This document shows positions 8,180 to 17,324 of a stretch of 27,364 bases of DNA, in pieces. Origin of the DNA: CAG-273 sp051891195 (GTDB lineage Bacteria > Bacillota > Clostridia > TANB77 > CAG-508); NCBI GenBank assembly GCA_051891195.1, contig JBJFEZ010000054.1:1-27364 (forward strand), in the 5' to 3' direction. The position numbers and the translations under genes are program-made. Numbering within the stretch: the stretch's first letter is position 1; the number at the start of each line of letters is the position of its first letter. Below the pieces are notes generated by a model. It was not told where the DNA came from and ran no database searches. It saw only the letters and a program-made list of their open reading frames with translations.

Positions 8180-8825
8180 CTATTCTATACCCTATTCCCT
8201 TTACTGTATTTATTATATCTGTTCCTAATTTTTCTCTAATTCTTTTAAAATATACCGTAACAGTATGGTCGTCTACATCGTTTCCAGTCCATTCCCAAAT
8301 TTTATCTAATATAGTAGCTCTAGTTACTACTTTATTTATATTTAGAAATAGTAAATTAAGTAGTTTGATTTCAAGGCTTGTAAAGTCAATTTTATTTTCA
8401 TTTTTATAAACTATCATTTTATCCATATCAAATTTAATATCTTTTATTGTTATAACACTTTGTTTTTTTGAACGTAATAATATTTTGTTTATTCTAGCAA
8501 GTAATTCCTTTGTTGAAAATGGTTTGGTAATATAATCCTCTGCACCTATGTTTAGTCCTTTTACAATATTATCTTCTTCATCTTTTGCTGTTAAAAATAT
8601 TGTTGGAATGTTTAATTTTTTAATATAATTTTCAAACAATTCAAATCCATTACCATCTGGCAATGTTATGTCTAAAATAGCCAAATCAATTTTAGGACTA
8701 TTCTTTACATATTTTAAAGTTTCATCTACAGAAGTTTTATATGTTAAATTGTAGTTATTTTTTTGAAAAGAATATGTTAATCCTTTAATAATACTTAAAT
8801 TATCTTCTACTAATAAAATATTCAT
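8169..8825 (-). CDS. OmpR-family response regulator
   Basis: DNA-binding regulator paired with the kinase downstream. I choose ATG 8825-8823 (protein MNILLVEDN..., 218 residues) because AAGGGA lies 9 bases before it; the GTG seven codons earlier lacks such a site. The receiver domain has the acidic pocket E7-D8, phospho-acceptor D52 (LAILDITLPDGNGF), T79 and K101 (KPF). The C-terminal half (about 125-218) is a winged-helix Trans_Reg_C domain, with the typical ending RIREKLGTDIINTVKGIGYR. OmpR-type regulators bind direct repeats about one helical turn apart. Such repeats occur before the ABC operon and the transglycosylase gene, so these are plausible targets. Confidence 0.95.
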   Translation of the reverse strand: MNILLVEDNLSIIKGLTYSFQKNNYNLTYKTSVDETLKYVKNSPKIDLAILDITLPDGNGFELFENYIKKLNIPTIFLTAKDEEDNIVKGLNIGAEDYITKPFSTKELLARINKILLRSKKQSVITIKDIKFDMDKMIVYKNENKIDFTSLEIKLLNLLFLNINKVVTRATILDKIWEWTGNDVDDHTVTVYFKRIREKLGTDIINTVKGIGYRIDGE

Positions 8826-8849
8826 ATTTATTATCCCTTCTTTCACTAT

Positions 8850-8877
8850 ATTATAACATATTTTAAAAGGGCGTAAA
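8850..8877 (-). promoter_or_regulatory. Extended -10 promoter of the two-component operon
   Basis: On the minus strand TGTTATAAT (TATAAT at 8855-8850) is an extended -10 element. A weak -35, TTTACG (8877-8872), sits 16 bases upstream and lies in the loop and one arm of the preceding terminator. The start codon follows at 8825. No AGTTAC repeat is seen here, so autoregulation is not evident. Confidence 0.6.
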
Positions 8878-8886
8878 CGCCCTTTT
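8865..8886 (-). terminator. GC-rich hairpin terminator after the ABC operon
   Basis: AAAAGGGCG (8865-8873) and CGCCCTTTT (8878-8886) form a perfect 9-bp stem with a 4-base loop, 5 bases beyond the permease stop. Only four T's close the stem on the minus strand before an A-run, so it is symmetric and may leak into the two-component operon. Confidence 0.75.
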
Positions 8887-8891
8887 GTAAA

Positions 8892-11510
8892 TTAAATATT
8901 TTCATTTCTAATTGTTTCAATAGTATTTTGTTTATTTATTTTATTCATTGAATATTTCATTATACAAGTTATAAGAATAAACACAGTAACTACTGCAATA
9001 ATTATTGCACCAAAAGGAATTGGATAAGCTATACCAGAATCTTTTGCCAAGAAGTGATATATTAAATATGATAAAGCAATTCCTATTGGTAAACCAAATA
9101 TTAATGATTTAAGCCCCATAAATATACTTTCAAGTCTTATCATTCTACTAAACTCTTTTTTAGTCATACCTACTGATTTAAGCATAGCAAACTCTTGCTT
9201 GCGAAGTTGCATATTAGTTGTTATAGTATTAAATATATTAGTTACCCCAATTAAAGAAATTACTATAATAAATCCGTATAAAAATATTGCAACTAAAGTA
9301 AATAAGTTCTCTTGCATTTTTACATTTTCATTCATATTGTTTATAGAAATATCATATTCTTTTAAATATTCTTCAATATCATCTTGTAATTTATCTGGAT
9401 TAGAAGATTTATAATATACATGTACGTCTCGTTCATTATTACCATTAACAAATTTTTCATTAAACAATTCATCACTTATAATTAACATTGTATCATCAAT
9501 ATAAGATAACCCAAATGGTTTTTCTTCTGTAACATAAGCAATTTCTATTTCAAAAACTTGGTCATCTCCTGATGTTGCTTTTCCTAATAATTTTTCTCCC
9601 TTATTATAAGCAAATTCTCTAATATTTGAGTATACTACTTTATTTTTTTCTTTATTATATTCTCCAAATCTTTGATTATCAATTAAAAATGCTTTATCTT
9701 TTACACTTTCGTAATTTAGACCTAGTTTTTTAACAAAGTTTTTAAATGAATTTTCTCCAACAGAATATATATTTATATATCCATTAAGCATTTCTTTATC
9801 ATTTGTTTTATTTTCATATTCTTGAGAATATTTAGGATTTTTTATTTCATATCCGGTTTGTCTTAATATACTATATTCTTCTATATTTTCTAATTTTGTT
9901 GTATCTATAACTTTATTATAAAAAGTATTATCTACCCCTGGACTAGTATAAAGGGAAATGTTAAAATCAGTTGATTCTATTTCACTTCTTACAGCTAAAA
10001 AAGCAAGGTCTACAAATGAAGATAACGCAATAAAAATTGATACGGATATTATTATTGATATAACAGTAGTACGATATTTCTTTTTATTTCTTTTTAAATT
10101 TTTGTACGAAATATTTCCACCTATACCAAATAAAGAATTTATTATTTTAGGACTTTTTAATTTTTTAGGTTTTATTTTTATATTTGCACTATTACGTATA
10201 GAATCAATAGGAGATATTTTAGATGCTCTTTTTGCACTACGTATTGCTGATAAATAAATAGTTATTATACCTAATATTATAGAGAATAATACTGCTATCC
10301 AAGATAATACAAACTTAAGCTTCAAATTTCCCATCATATTTTCTAAAAATATATTACTTATTATTATTAAAATATATGAAGCAATAATTCCTAGTAAAAT
10401 ACCTAAAGGAATACCTATTATTCCTAATATAAAAGCTTCGTAAAATACATTTTTTCTAATTTGCTTTTTGGTTGCTCCAACACTTCTTAACATTCCATAT
10501 TGTTTGGTTTTTTCAGTAATTGAAATATCAAAGCTATTTTTTATACAAAATACGGATGTAAATACTATTATTAAACATACTATAAATGCTACAACACCCA
10601 AACTAGCAGTAGCACTAATTTCTAAAGGATTAGTTTCTAAATAGATTAAGTAAGTATTAACATTTATATTATATTTTGCTTTACTTATTTCTTGCCTATA
10701 TTCGTCTAATTCATCTTCTGAAAATAGTTGTTCGTTGTTTGCTTTTTCAAACAACTCTTCATTTATACCCAAAATATTTGCAGTTATCTTATATTGTTCT
10801 TTTAACCCTTCTTTTGTATATCGGGTATATATGTCTATATTACCAGATATGTTTTCTTCATTCAGATATGTTATAAAAGTATATCCTGGTGCATAATAGT
10901 CTTCTATATTAGTTGCAGGTCTTTCAATAATTCCAACAATTCTATATGTTTTTTGAGTTGTATTTATTATTTCTTCTTTATTTTCTGTATAAAATGGATT
11001 ATTTTGATTTAGTTCTTCTCCATCACTAACCCTAGTGCCCACGTTTAATGTAATTTTATCACCAACATTTAATATTACTCTTCCATTTGTTCTCAAATGA
11101 CTTGGTATAACTATTTCATTTTCATTTTGAGGTAACTTTCCATCAATTAATTGTACAGATAAATTTTTTAATGCCTTTTGTGTAAAAGCCATTATATGAG
11201 CATATGGCTTGTTTTCGTTTTTGGATTCTTCTAATTTTGCATAGCCCATATGTTTTGTTAAATATAATTCCTCTATTTTTCTATTATTCTCAAATGTACC
11301 TAATTCACTTGATGGTACATCATAAAATGCATAATGAAAATTTCCTTTTTCATATGTTTCAAATTCTATTAAAGAGGCAATACCACTTGAATATATTGAA
11401 GCAACTGCTGTAATAAGTGCCACTGATAATATTATTCCAATAATAGTTACAATAGTTCTCTTTTTATTTAATTTTAAATTTTTTATAGTTAATTTGTTAA
11501 GTAAGTTCAT
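8892..11510 (-). CDS. FtsX/MacB-type ABC transporter permease
   Basis: Large membrane subunit (872 residues) of a mechanotransmission or export ABC system. It has two FtsX-type halves. The first has a membrane segment at about 20-40, a large extracytoplasmic MacB-like domain (about 41-290) and three membrane segments between about 300 and 430. The second repeats the plan: a segment near 480-500, an extracytoplasmic domain (about 505-740) and three segments to about 855. Both halves carry the family motif after the third-last membrane segment (KQYGMLRSVGATKKQI; KQEFAMLKSVGMTKKEF). It starts 3 bases after the ATPase gene. Such permeases handle lantibiotics, bacteriocins or other envelope-active compounds; the substrate here is unknown. 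Confidence 0.93.
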   Translation of the reverse strand: MNLLNKLTIKNLKLNKKRTIVTIIGIILSVALITAVASIYSSGIASLIEFETYEKGNFHYAFYDVPSSELGTFENNRKIEELYLTKHMGYAKLEESKNENKPYAHIMAFTQKALKNLSVQLIDGKLPQNENEIVIPSHLRTNGRVILNVGDKITLNVGTRVSDGEELNQNNPFYTENKEEIINTTQKTYRIVGIIERPATNIEDYYAPGYTFITYLNEENISGNIDIYTRYTKEGLKEQYKITANILGINEELFEKANNEQLFSEDELDEYRQEISKAKYNINVNTYLIYLETNPLEISATASLGVVAFIVCLIIVFTSVFCIKNSFDISITEKTKQYGMLRSVGATKKQIRKNVFYEAFILGIIGIPLGILLGIIASYILIIISNIFLENMMGNLKLKFVLSWIAVLFSIILGIITIYLSAIRSAKRASKISPIDSIRNSANIKIKPKKLKSPKIINSLFGIGGNISYKNLKRNKKKYRTTVISIIISVSIFIALSSFVDLAFLAVRSEIESTDFNISLYTSPGVDNTFYNKVIDTTKLENIEEYSILRQTGYEIKNPKYSQEYENKTNDKEMLNGYINIYSVGENSFKNFVKKLGLNYESVKDKAFLIDNQRFGEYNKEKNKVVYSNIREFAYNKGEKLLGKATSGDDQVFEIEIAYVTEEKPFGLSYIDDTMLIISDELFNEKFVNGNNERDVHVYYKSSNPDKLQDDIEEYLKEYDISINNMNENVKMQENLFTLVAIFLYGFIIVISLIGVTNIFNTITTNMQLRKQEFAMLKSVGMTKKEFSRMIRLESIFMGLKSLIFGLPIGIALSYLIYHFLAKDSGIAYPIPFGAIIIAVVTVFILITCIMKYSMNKINKQNTIETIRNENI

Positions 11511-11513
11511 ATT

Positions 11514-12185
11514 TTATACCCCCTTAACAATTTTTCCATCTTCAATTTTAATAATTCTATCAGCGCATTTTGCAATTTCCATATTATGTGTAATTATAAT
11601 AATTGTTTTATCTAATTCTTTGTTAGATTTTTTTAATAGTGCAACTATTTCATCACTTGATTTAGAATCAAGGTTTCCTGTTGGTTCATCTGCTAAAATA
11701 ATGCTGGGATTAGTAATTAATGCTCTTCCTATACTGGTTCTTTGCTGTTGACCACCAGATAATTCATTTGGAAGATGATTTTTTCTATTTTCAAGTCCTA
11801 ATAACCTTAGCATTTCATCTAATTCTTTTTTGTTTACTTCTCTATTATCAAGAGATAAAGGTAGTGTTATATTTTCTTCTACGTTTAATATTGGTATTAA
11901 GTTATAAAACTGATATATTAAACCTACTTGCCTTCTTCTAAATATGGCAAGTTTATCATCATTTAAACTAAATATATCTTTTCCATCTATATAAACTTTA
12001 CCACTTGTAGGTCTGTCTACTCCTCCAATTAAATGTAATAATGTAGATTTTCCGCTTCCAGAAGCACCTACTATTGCAACAAATTCCCCTTTGTTTACTG
12101 AAAACGAAACATTATCTAGTGCTACAACTTTAGTTGTATCTTTTCCATAAATTTTGGTTAGATTTTCTACTTTTAAAATTTCCAT
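11514..12185 (-). CDS. ABC transporter ATP-binding protein (MacB/LolD/BceA class)
   Basis: Cytoplasmic ATPase driving the permease encoded next. The 223 residues include Walker A GASGSGKST at 40-48, Q-loop Q92, signature LSGGQQQR at 142-149, Walker B IILADEP with D166 and E167, D-loop and switch H200. These are the standard features of the small ATPases of FtsX-type exporters. GGAGG lies before the ATG. The promoter upstream carries the AGTTAC direct repeat, suggesting induction by an OmpR-type regulator, probably the one encoded downstream at 8169-8825. Confidence 0.96.
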   Translation of the reverse strand: MEILKVENLTKIYGKDTTKVVALDNVSFSVNKGEFVAIVGASGSGKSTLLHLIGGVDRPTSGKVYIDGKDIFSLNDDKLAIFRRRQVGLIYQFYNLIPILNVEENITLPLSLDNREVNKKELDEMLRLLGLENRKNHLPNELSGGQQQRTSIGRALITNPSIILADEPTGNLDSKSSDEIVALLKKSNKELDKTIIIITHNMEIAKCADRIIKIEDGKIVKGV

Positions 12186-12213
12186 AAAATTATTATCCTC
12201 CTTTTATAGTTAG

Positions 12214-12247
12214 ATTATATAACACTCAAAGTTACAACTAAGTTACT
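12214..12247 (-). promoter_or_regulatory. Operator and promoter of the ABC operon
   Basis: Two AGTTAC copies (12230-12235 and 12241-12246 as written on the plus strand) are separated by 5 bases, an 11-bp period. On the minus strand the repeats lie in the -35 region, and TATAAT (12219-12214) follows 10 bases later. No good -35 hexamer is present, as is usual for promoters activated by OmpR-type regulators. The same operator occurs at 17337-17357. Confidence 0.7.
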
Positions 12248-12260
12248 GTATAAAAACTTT

Positions 12261-12301
12261 AAAAAAGATATGGATTAGTTTTAAACAACTAATCTATATC
12301 T
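12261..12301 (-). terminator. Intrinsic terminator of the VTC/DUF4956/beta-helix operon
   Basis: A 15-bp stem with one G-T pair (arms 12266-12280 and 12287-12301, 6-base loop) is followed on the minus strand by five T's (12265-12261). It lies about 20 bases beyond the stop at 12321 and just upstream of the ABC operon operator. Confidence 0.88.
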
Positions 12302-12320
12302 CTATGTAATGATATTTGCT

Positions 12321-14171
12321 CTAAAAACCTATTCTTGGTTTTTCTCCTTTATTTGGTTGCATTTCTCTACCAGCTGAAGAAGCATTTGATGTAATTATAC
12401 TGTTTGCTTCTAAGCTTCCAACACTTGTACCGTTTACATACAAAGTATAAGTATTTCCTTTTTTAATATTTGCATTTGAAATTGTAATTCCTCCATATGC
12501 TTTTTCGGTTTTAAAAGAAGTTATTTCTGTACCTGAATTATTTTTTAATGAAACTAAATCTCCTGAATTACCTGAGGTTTGAAATGTTAAAACATATTGT
12601 GTTGAAGTGCTTGATGGATTTTGCCACATACCATAAGAGCCGTAAACTATTAAATTTCCACCTGTAATAATACACTCCCCGTCATAATCCAATGCTCCAT
12701 TTCCTGTAGATGTTGGTCCTGCAACGGTAATATTTCCTCCATTTATATACATTGAACCATTAGAATCTAGTCCATCTCCACTAGCGTTTACAAATAAATC
12801 TCCATTGTTAATAACTAATTTTCTATCAGAAGATTGTACTTGGCTAAAACTATTTTGACCTTGTCTTCCACTCATAGATGAACTATCATTTCCTCCTGCA
12901 ACATTTATTCCATCATCTGAAGAAACTACTGATATTGTGCCTCCATCTATTTCTATGTATGCACTTTCTATTCCTTCATAGCTTTTTATAATATTTATAT
13001 TTCCTCCATTTATTGCAATATTTGTATCTGCGTGTATTCCATCATCTCCACTAGATACTTTTATAGTTCCATTATTTATTACAATTATTCCATTTGAATG
13101 TATACTGTCATCTGTACTATTAATTTCTATATTTCCATTATTAATTGTTATTTCACTTCCAGCTTTTAAGCCCTTACTACTTTTTGAGTCCTCTGTAGTA
13201 CTTGAATTTTGAGTAATATATTCTCCTTTATAGCCACCACGATTAAACCCATTATTAATATTATTTGAAGAAGCTACTTCTCCAATTGTAGTTATATTAA
13301 TTGTTGCACTTGATGATATATTTAGTATAGTTTCTGCCTGTATTCCATCAGATTCAGAATTAATATTAATTGTTCCTCCCTCTAATGCAATATAGCCTAA
13401 TTCAGTGTCTTCAGTATTTGTAGATTTTATTCCATCTCCTTTAGAAGTAATATCTATGTTTGCATTATTTATAGCAACATAATCTTTACCTCTAATGCCA
13501 TCATCTTTGGCATTTATTTTTATGTTACTATTTATAATTTTTAATCCATCTTTACTTACTATTCCATCTAAATAATTAGCATTTACAATTAATTTTCCAT
13601 TTCCATTAATAACTAGATCTGTCTTTGTAAATATAGTTCCATCGGGCTCCGATTTTTCAGTATCTGTAAATATAGTGCATGTCTCACTGTCAGTTATAGT
13701 ATTTTCAGAATTGTCAGCCAAAGTAATTGTTAATTTGCTACATTCTTTAGCATTTATTGGTGCTGTATATTTACTAGTAATTGATGCATTATCTAATACT
13801 ATTTGAACTTCATCATTTTTATTTGCTTCAATTATAATATTTCCATCTGATATACTTCCTGTTATGTAATATGTTCCAGCTGAATTAATTGTTATTATAT
13901 TTTCTGTAGCTGTTACGCCTTTTCCTTCTATAATTGTTTTTGAATCAGATAAATTTACCTTAGCAACATATTCTGACCATTCTCCTGTAAGTTCTTCCGT
14001 TTTGTATTCAACAGTTAAATTTGTAGCTTCAGTGTCTATTGGTACATATTCTAAAATTTGATTATCTGAATTTTGATAAAAATAAATTATAACCAAAAAT
14101 CCTATTAATATTAATACTAATAAACTTATAAAAATTTTTAGTATTCTATCATTCTTTATTTTATTATTCAT
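12321..14171 (-). CDS. Cthe_2159-like carbohydrate-binding beta-helix surface protein
   Basis: Membrane-anchored extracellular protein of 616 residues. A basic start and one membrane segment (about 11-31) serve as an uncleaved anchor; there is no lipobox. The rest is built of short repeats typical of a right-handed parallel beta-helix: at least seven units carry a D(D/G)GI-like turn, for example KDDGIRGKD, KGDGIKST, ESDGIQAE, GDDGIHAD, SDDGINVA and GDGLDSNG. Aspartates in these turns suggest calcium binding. The N-terminal block GTYYITGSISDGNIIIEA is characteristic of the family founded by Clostridium thermocellum Cthe_2159, reported to bind cellulose and acidic sugars. The start overlaps the DUF4956 stop (TAATG), so the two are translationally coupled. 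Confidence 0.85.
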   Translation of the reverse strand: MNNKIKNDRILKIFISLLVLILIGFLVIIYFYQNSDNQILEYVPIDTEATNLTVEYKTEELTGEWSEYVAKVNLSDSKTIIEGKGVTATENIITINSAGTYYITGSISDGNIIIEANKNDEVQIVLDNASITSKYTAPINAKECSKLTITLADNSENTITDSETCTIFTDTEKSEPDGTIFTKTDLVINGNGKLIVNANYLDGIVSKDGLKIINSNIKINAKDDGIRGKDYVAINNANIDITSKGDGIKSTNTEDTELGYIALEGGTININSESDGIQAETILNISSSATINITTIGEVASSNNINNGFNRGGYKGEYITQNSSTTEDSKSSKGLKAGSEITINNGNIEINSTDDSIHSNGIIVINNGTIKVSSGDDGIHADTNIAINGGNINIIKSYEGIESAYIEIDGGTISVVSSDDGINVAGGNDSSSMSGRQGQNSFSQVQSSDRKLVINNGDLFVNASGDGLDSNGSMYINGGNITVAGPTSTGNGALDYDGECIITGGNLIVYGSYGMWQNPSSTSTQYVLTFQTSGNSGDLVSLKNNSGTEITSFKTEKAYGGITISNANIKKGNTYTLYVNGTSVGSLEANSIITSNASSAGREMQPNKGEKPRIGF

Positions 14172-14848
14172 TATAATTCTACCTCGCTCATTTCTTGTCT
14201 TTCAAGCATAACTAACATATTTCCATTTCTACATCTTATTTCATCTAAAAAATCTTTTTCCTTTAAGTTTGTATTCATACTTACTATATAAACCAATTCA
14301 TACATACTTCCCATATTGGTTGTTTTTACTTTTAAAAGTTCTGCTTTATTTGTATATTTTTTTAATATATCATCAAATACATTTTCATAATCTAAGTTTT
14401 CAGGTATTACTATTTTTAATTTTTTCTCTGATACATTTTGAGTTTTCTTTACTATTTTACTTACAAGAATAATCAGAATTGCAACTATAATAGTAATTAA
14501 AGATGTATATAATACATATCCCATTCCAAGACCAAGACCAACGGCCATTGCCCAAAATACGCTTACAATTTCTTTTGAATTACCAGGCATACTTCTAAAT
14601 CTAACTAAACTAAAAGCTCCAGCTACTGCAAATGCAGTACCTAAATTTCCATTTACTAAAAATATAACCACTTGTACTAATATTGGTAAAACAGCTAATG
14701 TTAATAAAAAGTTTGGTGTTGTTTTAGTTGTAATTTTATGTGTAAAACTTATTACTGCTCCTAATATAATTGAAACTGCTATACAAATTAAGCAGCTTTC
14801 TAGGCTAATTGAAGCTTGTGTTGCTTCGCTAAAAATACTTTCTAACAT
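14171..14848 (-). CDS. DUF4956 family membrane protein
   Basis: Integral membrane protein of 225 residues of unknown function. Four or so membrane segments occupy about 18-36, 48-66, 72-90 and 105-133. The family's best mark, GAFSLVRFRSMPGNSKEI, lies at about 77-94 in a cytoplasmic-side loop. The C-terminal 80 residues (from about 145) form a soluble alpha/beta domain. It lies between a VTC-domain protein (18 bases upstream) and the beta-helix protein, with a 1-base overlap to the latter. This set, often with CotH-type kinases, recurs in Clostridia and suggests assembly or anchoring of a surface polymer. No CotH gene is in the window. Confidence 0.88.
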   Translation of the reverse strand: MLESIFSEATQASISLESCLICIAVSIILGAVISFTHKITTKTTPNFLLTLAVLPILVQVVIFLVNGNLGTAFAVAGAFSLVRFRSMPGNSKEIVSVFWAMAVGLGLGMGYVLYTSLITIIVAILIILVSKIVKKTQNVSEKKLKIVIPENLDYENVFDDILKKYTNKAELLKVKTTNMGSMYELVYIVSMNTNLKEKDFLDEIRCRNGNMLVMLERQEMSEVEL

Positions 14849-14866
14849 AATTTATTTCCTCCTCTT

Positions 14867-15580
14867 TTAAACTGCACATTTTGTTGATGTATAGTTTTTA
14901 TTTAAAATTAATTGTGTATATGCTTTGCCATATTTTGAAAAACTAGATGGACATATTTTTAATTCATCTAATACTTTAACAAGCCAAATTGGCATTGCTC
15001 CTAATGTCTTTATTTCCATAATATAATAATTTTTTTCTAAAATATTAGTCCCATAGTTTCCTTTTTCTAGCGCTAAATCATAATTTCTGGCTAAAATATT
15101 ACTATCAAATGTAATTCTAAAATCTCTATTTTCATTATCATAATAGGCTCTTCTATAATATGAAATAAACATTTTTTGTTTCAAATTATAAAATTCAAAA
15201 TAATATAATAATTCCTTTTTTACTTGATTTCCTTCTGCAAATGAACTTTTATTATTCATATATTCATAAAATTCATTTAATTTCATTTCAATTCTTCTTT
15301 TACTTACTACACCTGTATATTTTCTTTTTATTTCTAAATAAACTGTACTATCATTAGATGGTATATTATAGCTTCGTAATCTTACTTTATCTTTGTAAAT
15401 TGGCTTTGTAATAGAATGCCTTATTAATTCAAACTGATCTGTATCAAAATAGATATTACAAATTGTACTTTTGCCATGTTCATCTTCTATCATTTTGTTT
15501 TTTAGAATATCTTTTAATATCAAATATTGCTCTCTAGTTATAATATATTTCTTTTCAATTCTTCTAAAAAATTCAGACAT
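14867..15580 (-). CDS. VTC-domain (polyphosphate polymerase-like) protein
   Basis: Member of the VTC/CYTH triphosphate-tunnel fold. Eukaryotic VTC4 makes polyphosphate from ATP; bacterial members are less well studied. I choose ATG 15580-15578 because AAAGGAGATTGAT directly precedes it; an in-frame ATG 14 codons earlier lacks such a site. In the resulting 237 residues the tunnel's charged residues are visible: K10/K11 (RRIEKKYIIT), R67 and R69 (KVRLRSYN), E83 and K85 (YLEIKRKYTG), R95/R96 and E98 (SKRRIEM), the ITFD strand and the MEIK motif near the end. There is no membrane segment, so the protein is cytoplasmic and probably works with the adjacent DUF4956 protein. Confidence 0.88.
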   Translation of the reverse strand: MSEFFRRIEKKYIITREQYLILKDILKNKMIEDEHGKSTICNIYFDTDQFELIRHSITKPIYKDKVRLRSYNIPSNDSTVYLEIKRKYTGVVSKRRIEMKLNEFYEYMNNKSSFAEGNQVKKELLYYFEFYNLKQKMFISYYRRAYYDNENRDFRITFDSNILARNYDLALEKGNYGTNILEKNYYIMEIKTLGAMPIWLVKVLDELKICPSSFSKYGKAYTQLILNKNYTSTKCAV

Positions 15581-15654
15581 ATCAATCTCCTTTCTTTGAA
15601 TTTTGTTTATTATAATACTCAAACATTGAAAAATTATTGAATATAGTAAAAATT

Positions 15655-15702
15655 AAAACAAAATGATAAATTTTTATAATTAAAAACTTATCATTTTGTT
15701 TT
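15655..15702 (-). terminator. Long terminator hairpin overlapping the deacetylase stop codon
   Basis: Arms AAAACAAAATGATAA (15655-15669) and its exact complement (15688-15702) form a 15-bp stem; after one mismatch the inner bases TTTTTA/TAAAAA extend it. T-rich sequence follows on the minus strand. The deacetylase stop codon lies inside the hairpin loop. Confidence 0.85.
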
Positions 15703-16492
15703 CTAATAAATCATAAAAGTTTTCAAACTTATATCCTTTAGATTTTAAATAAGCAATAGAATCTTTTAAAACAGTTGAACTATCACTAACATCTTTTGTG
15801 TCGTGCATTAAAACAACTAACGTATTTTTATTTTTTGAAGATTTCTTCAAATTATTTAATAGTTGCTCTTTTGTATATTTTTTTATAGAATCATTATTTA
15901 AGCAATTCCAATCAATGTAACTATAATTCATTTTTGAAAGCAGTTTAGCTGCTTCTTGCTTTTTGGCTTTATTAGGTTTGGACATATATCCATTAGGAAA
16001 CCTAAATACATAAGAACAATAATTATCTATTCCAATAGCTTTACCTATTGCTATTTCTGTTTTTTTAATTTCATTTATAAAGCTTTCTTTACTCTTATAT
16101 AAAGTAGCATTATTGTGATCATATCCGTGGTTTGCTATATAATGTCCTTCTTCATAAGCTCGCTTTACTATCTCTGGATGTTCTTCCACATATTTACCTA
16201 TTACAAAAAAAGTGGCTTTTATATCTTCCTCTTTTAAAATGTCTAAAATTTTTGGTGTAACTAAAATGTTTGGTCCATCATCAAAAGTTAAATAGGCAAT
16301 TTTTTCTTTTCCATTTGTAAGATTACTTATTTTACTTTTAAACTCATCTGATATTATACTATTACAAGATAACTCTATTGCAGATACTTTAGAAGATTTT
16401 ATTGTTATATATAAAATACAAATAATAATAATTACTAATATAATACTAAAATTCATCAGTGCTTTTTTCTTATGGATTATAAATACTCTCAT
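15680..16492 (-). CDS. Membrane-anchored polysaccharide deacetylase (NodB domain)
   Basis: Removes N-acetyl groups from peptidoglycan or another amino-sugar polymer outside the cell, a change that commonly gives lysozyme resistance or serves in sporulation. The 270 residues start with a basic tail and one membrane segment (about 12-31). The NodB motifs follow: TFDDGP (D71 and D72), metal ligands H122 and H126 (NHGYDHN), RFPNG (R164; Asn where the family often has Gly), D194 in IDWN and H230 in LMHDT. All catalytic positions are present, so the enzyme should be active. It has AGGTGATTAA before the ATG and a possible -10 TATAAT upstream. The substrate cannot be told from sequence. Confidence 0.93.
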   Translation of the reverse strand: MRVFIIHKKKALMNFSIILVIIIICILYITIKSSKVSAIELSCNSIISDEFKSKISNLTNGKEKIAYLTFDDGPNILVTPKILDILKEEDIKATFFVIGKYVEEHPEIVKRAYEEGHYIANHGYDHNNATLYKSKESFINEIKKTEIAIGKAIGIDNYCSYVFRFPNGYMSKPNKAKKQEAAKLLSKMNYSYIDWNCLNNDSIKKYTKEQLLNNLKKSSKNKNTLVVLMHDTKDVSDSSTVLKDSIAYLKSKGYKFENFYDLLENKMISF

Positions 16493-16596
16493 TTAATCAC
16501 CTTTATATTAAAAATATTATAATAGACTGATTATTATTCTAGTTACTATATATTTTTTATGTGATATTACAATTAGTTTATATCCCGCTATTAGCA

Positions 16597-17295
16597 CTAT
16601 TTATTTTGTTTTAATATTTGGTCTGCTTGTTCTTGTGTTAAAAATTCATATTCTATCATTTTATTCATTACTTGCTTTTGTCTTTGTTTTGCAAGTTCTG
16701 GATTTTTTGTAAGAGAATATACTGAAGGTGCATTTGGTATTCCTGCTAATAATATACATTCGTAGTCTGTCATTTCATTTGATTTTTTGTTAAAATACCC
16801 ATTGGCAGCTTCTTTTACTGTATAATATCCATCTCCATAATAACTTGTATTTAAGTACAATTCTAATATTTCATCTTTTTCATAGTTTTTTTCTATTTCA
16901 AAAGCCATAAATACTTCTGCAATTTTCCTTTTAATTTTCTTTTCTTGTGTAAAGTATATGTTTTTAGATAGTTGTTGTGTAATGGTACTTCCACCTTCTA
17001 CAAAACTCATTGATTTAATATCATTTATAAAAGCTCTACCTATTGCAATTATATCTATTCCATTATGCTTATAAAATCTGTGATCTTCCACTGATATAAC
17101 TGCATTTATATATATTTGTGGTACTTCTTGTATTTTAGTATAATTTTCTTTTTCTTGTATAGTTTTTACTTTTTCTGTAAGAGGTATTTCCTTTAAAGCC
17201 TCTTTATACATACTATATCCGCCATATATAAATATTAAGCTAACACTAATTGCTACTATAATTATCATTAATATTATTTTCTTAAAAATTTTCAT
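16597..17295 (-). CDS. mtgA: Monofunctional peptidoglycan glycosyltransferase (GT51)
   Basis: Polymerises lipid II into glycan strands at the outer face of the membrane. The 232 residues contain one membrane segment (about 6-25) and a single GT51 domain: catalytic SVEDHRFYKHNG with E70, then EGGSTITQQ (100-108), KRKIAEVFMAFEIE (about 122-135) and LELYLNTSYYG (144-154). There is no transpeptidase domain, which marks it as the monofunctional class, and the protein is complete at this length. GGAGG precedes the ATG. Its promoter carries the same AGTTAC direct repeat as the ABC operon, so it is probably induced under wall stress to add synthesis capacity. Confidence 0.93.
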   Translation of the reverse strand: MKIFKKIILMIIIVAISVSLIFIYGGYSMYKEALKEIPLTEKVKTIQEKENYTKIQEVPQIYINAVISVEDHRFYKHNGIDIIAIGRAFINDIKSMSFVEGGSTITQQLSKNIYFTQEKKIKRKIAEVFMAFEIEKNYEKDEILELYLNTSYYGDGYYTVKEAANGYFNKKSNEMTDYECILLAGIPNAPSVYSLTKNPELAKQRQKQVMNKMIEYEFLTQEQADQILKQNK

Positions 17296-17324
17296 TTTAC
17301 TACCTCCACTTTTACTTTTTATTA

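Noticed and set aside
16541..16550. Single AGTTAC half-site upstream of the deacetylase gene
   Set aside because: Only one copy; the second repeat is absent and the distance to the -10 (19 bases) differs from the two real operator candidates.
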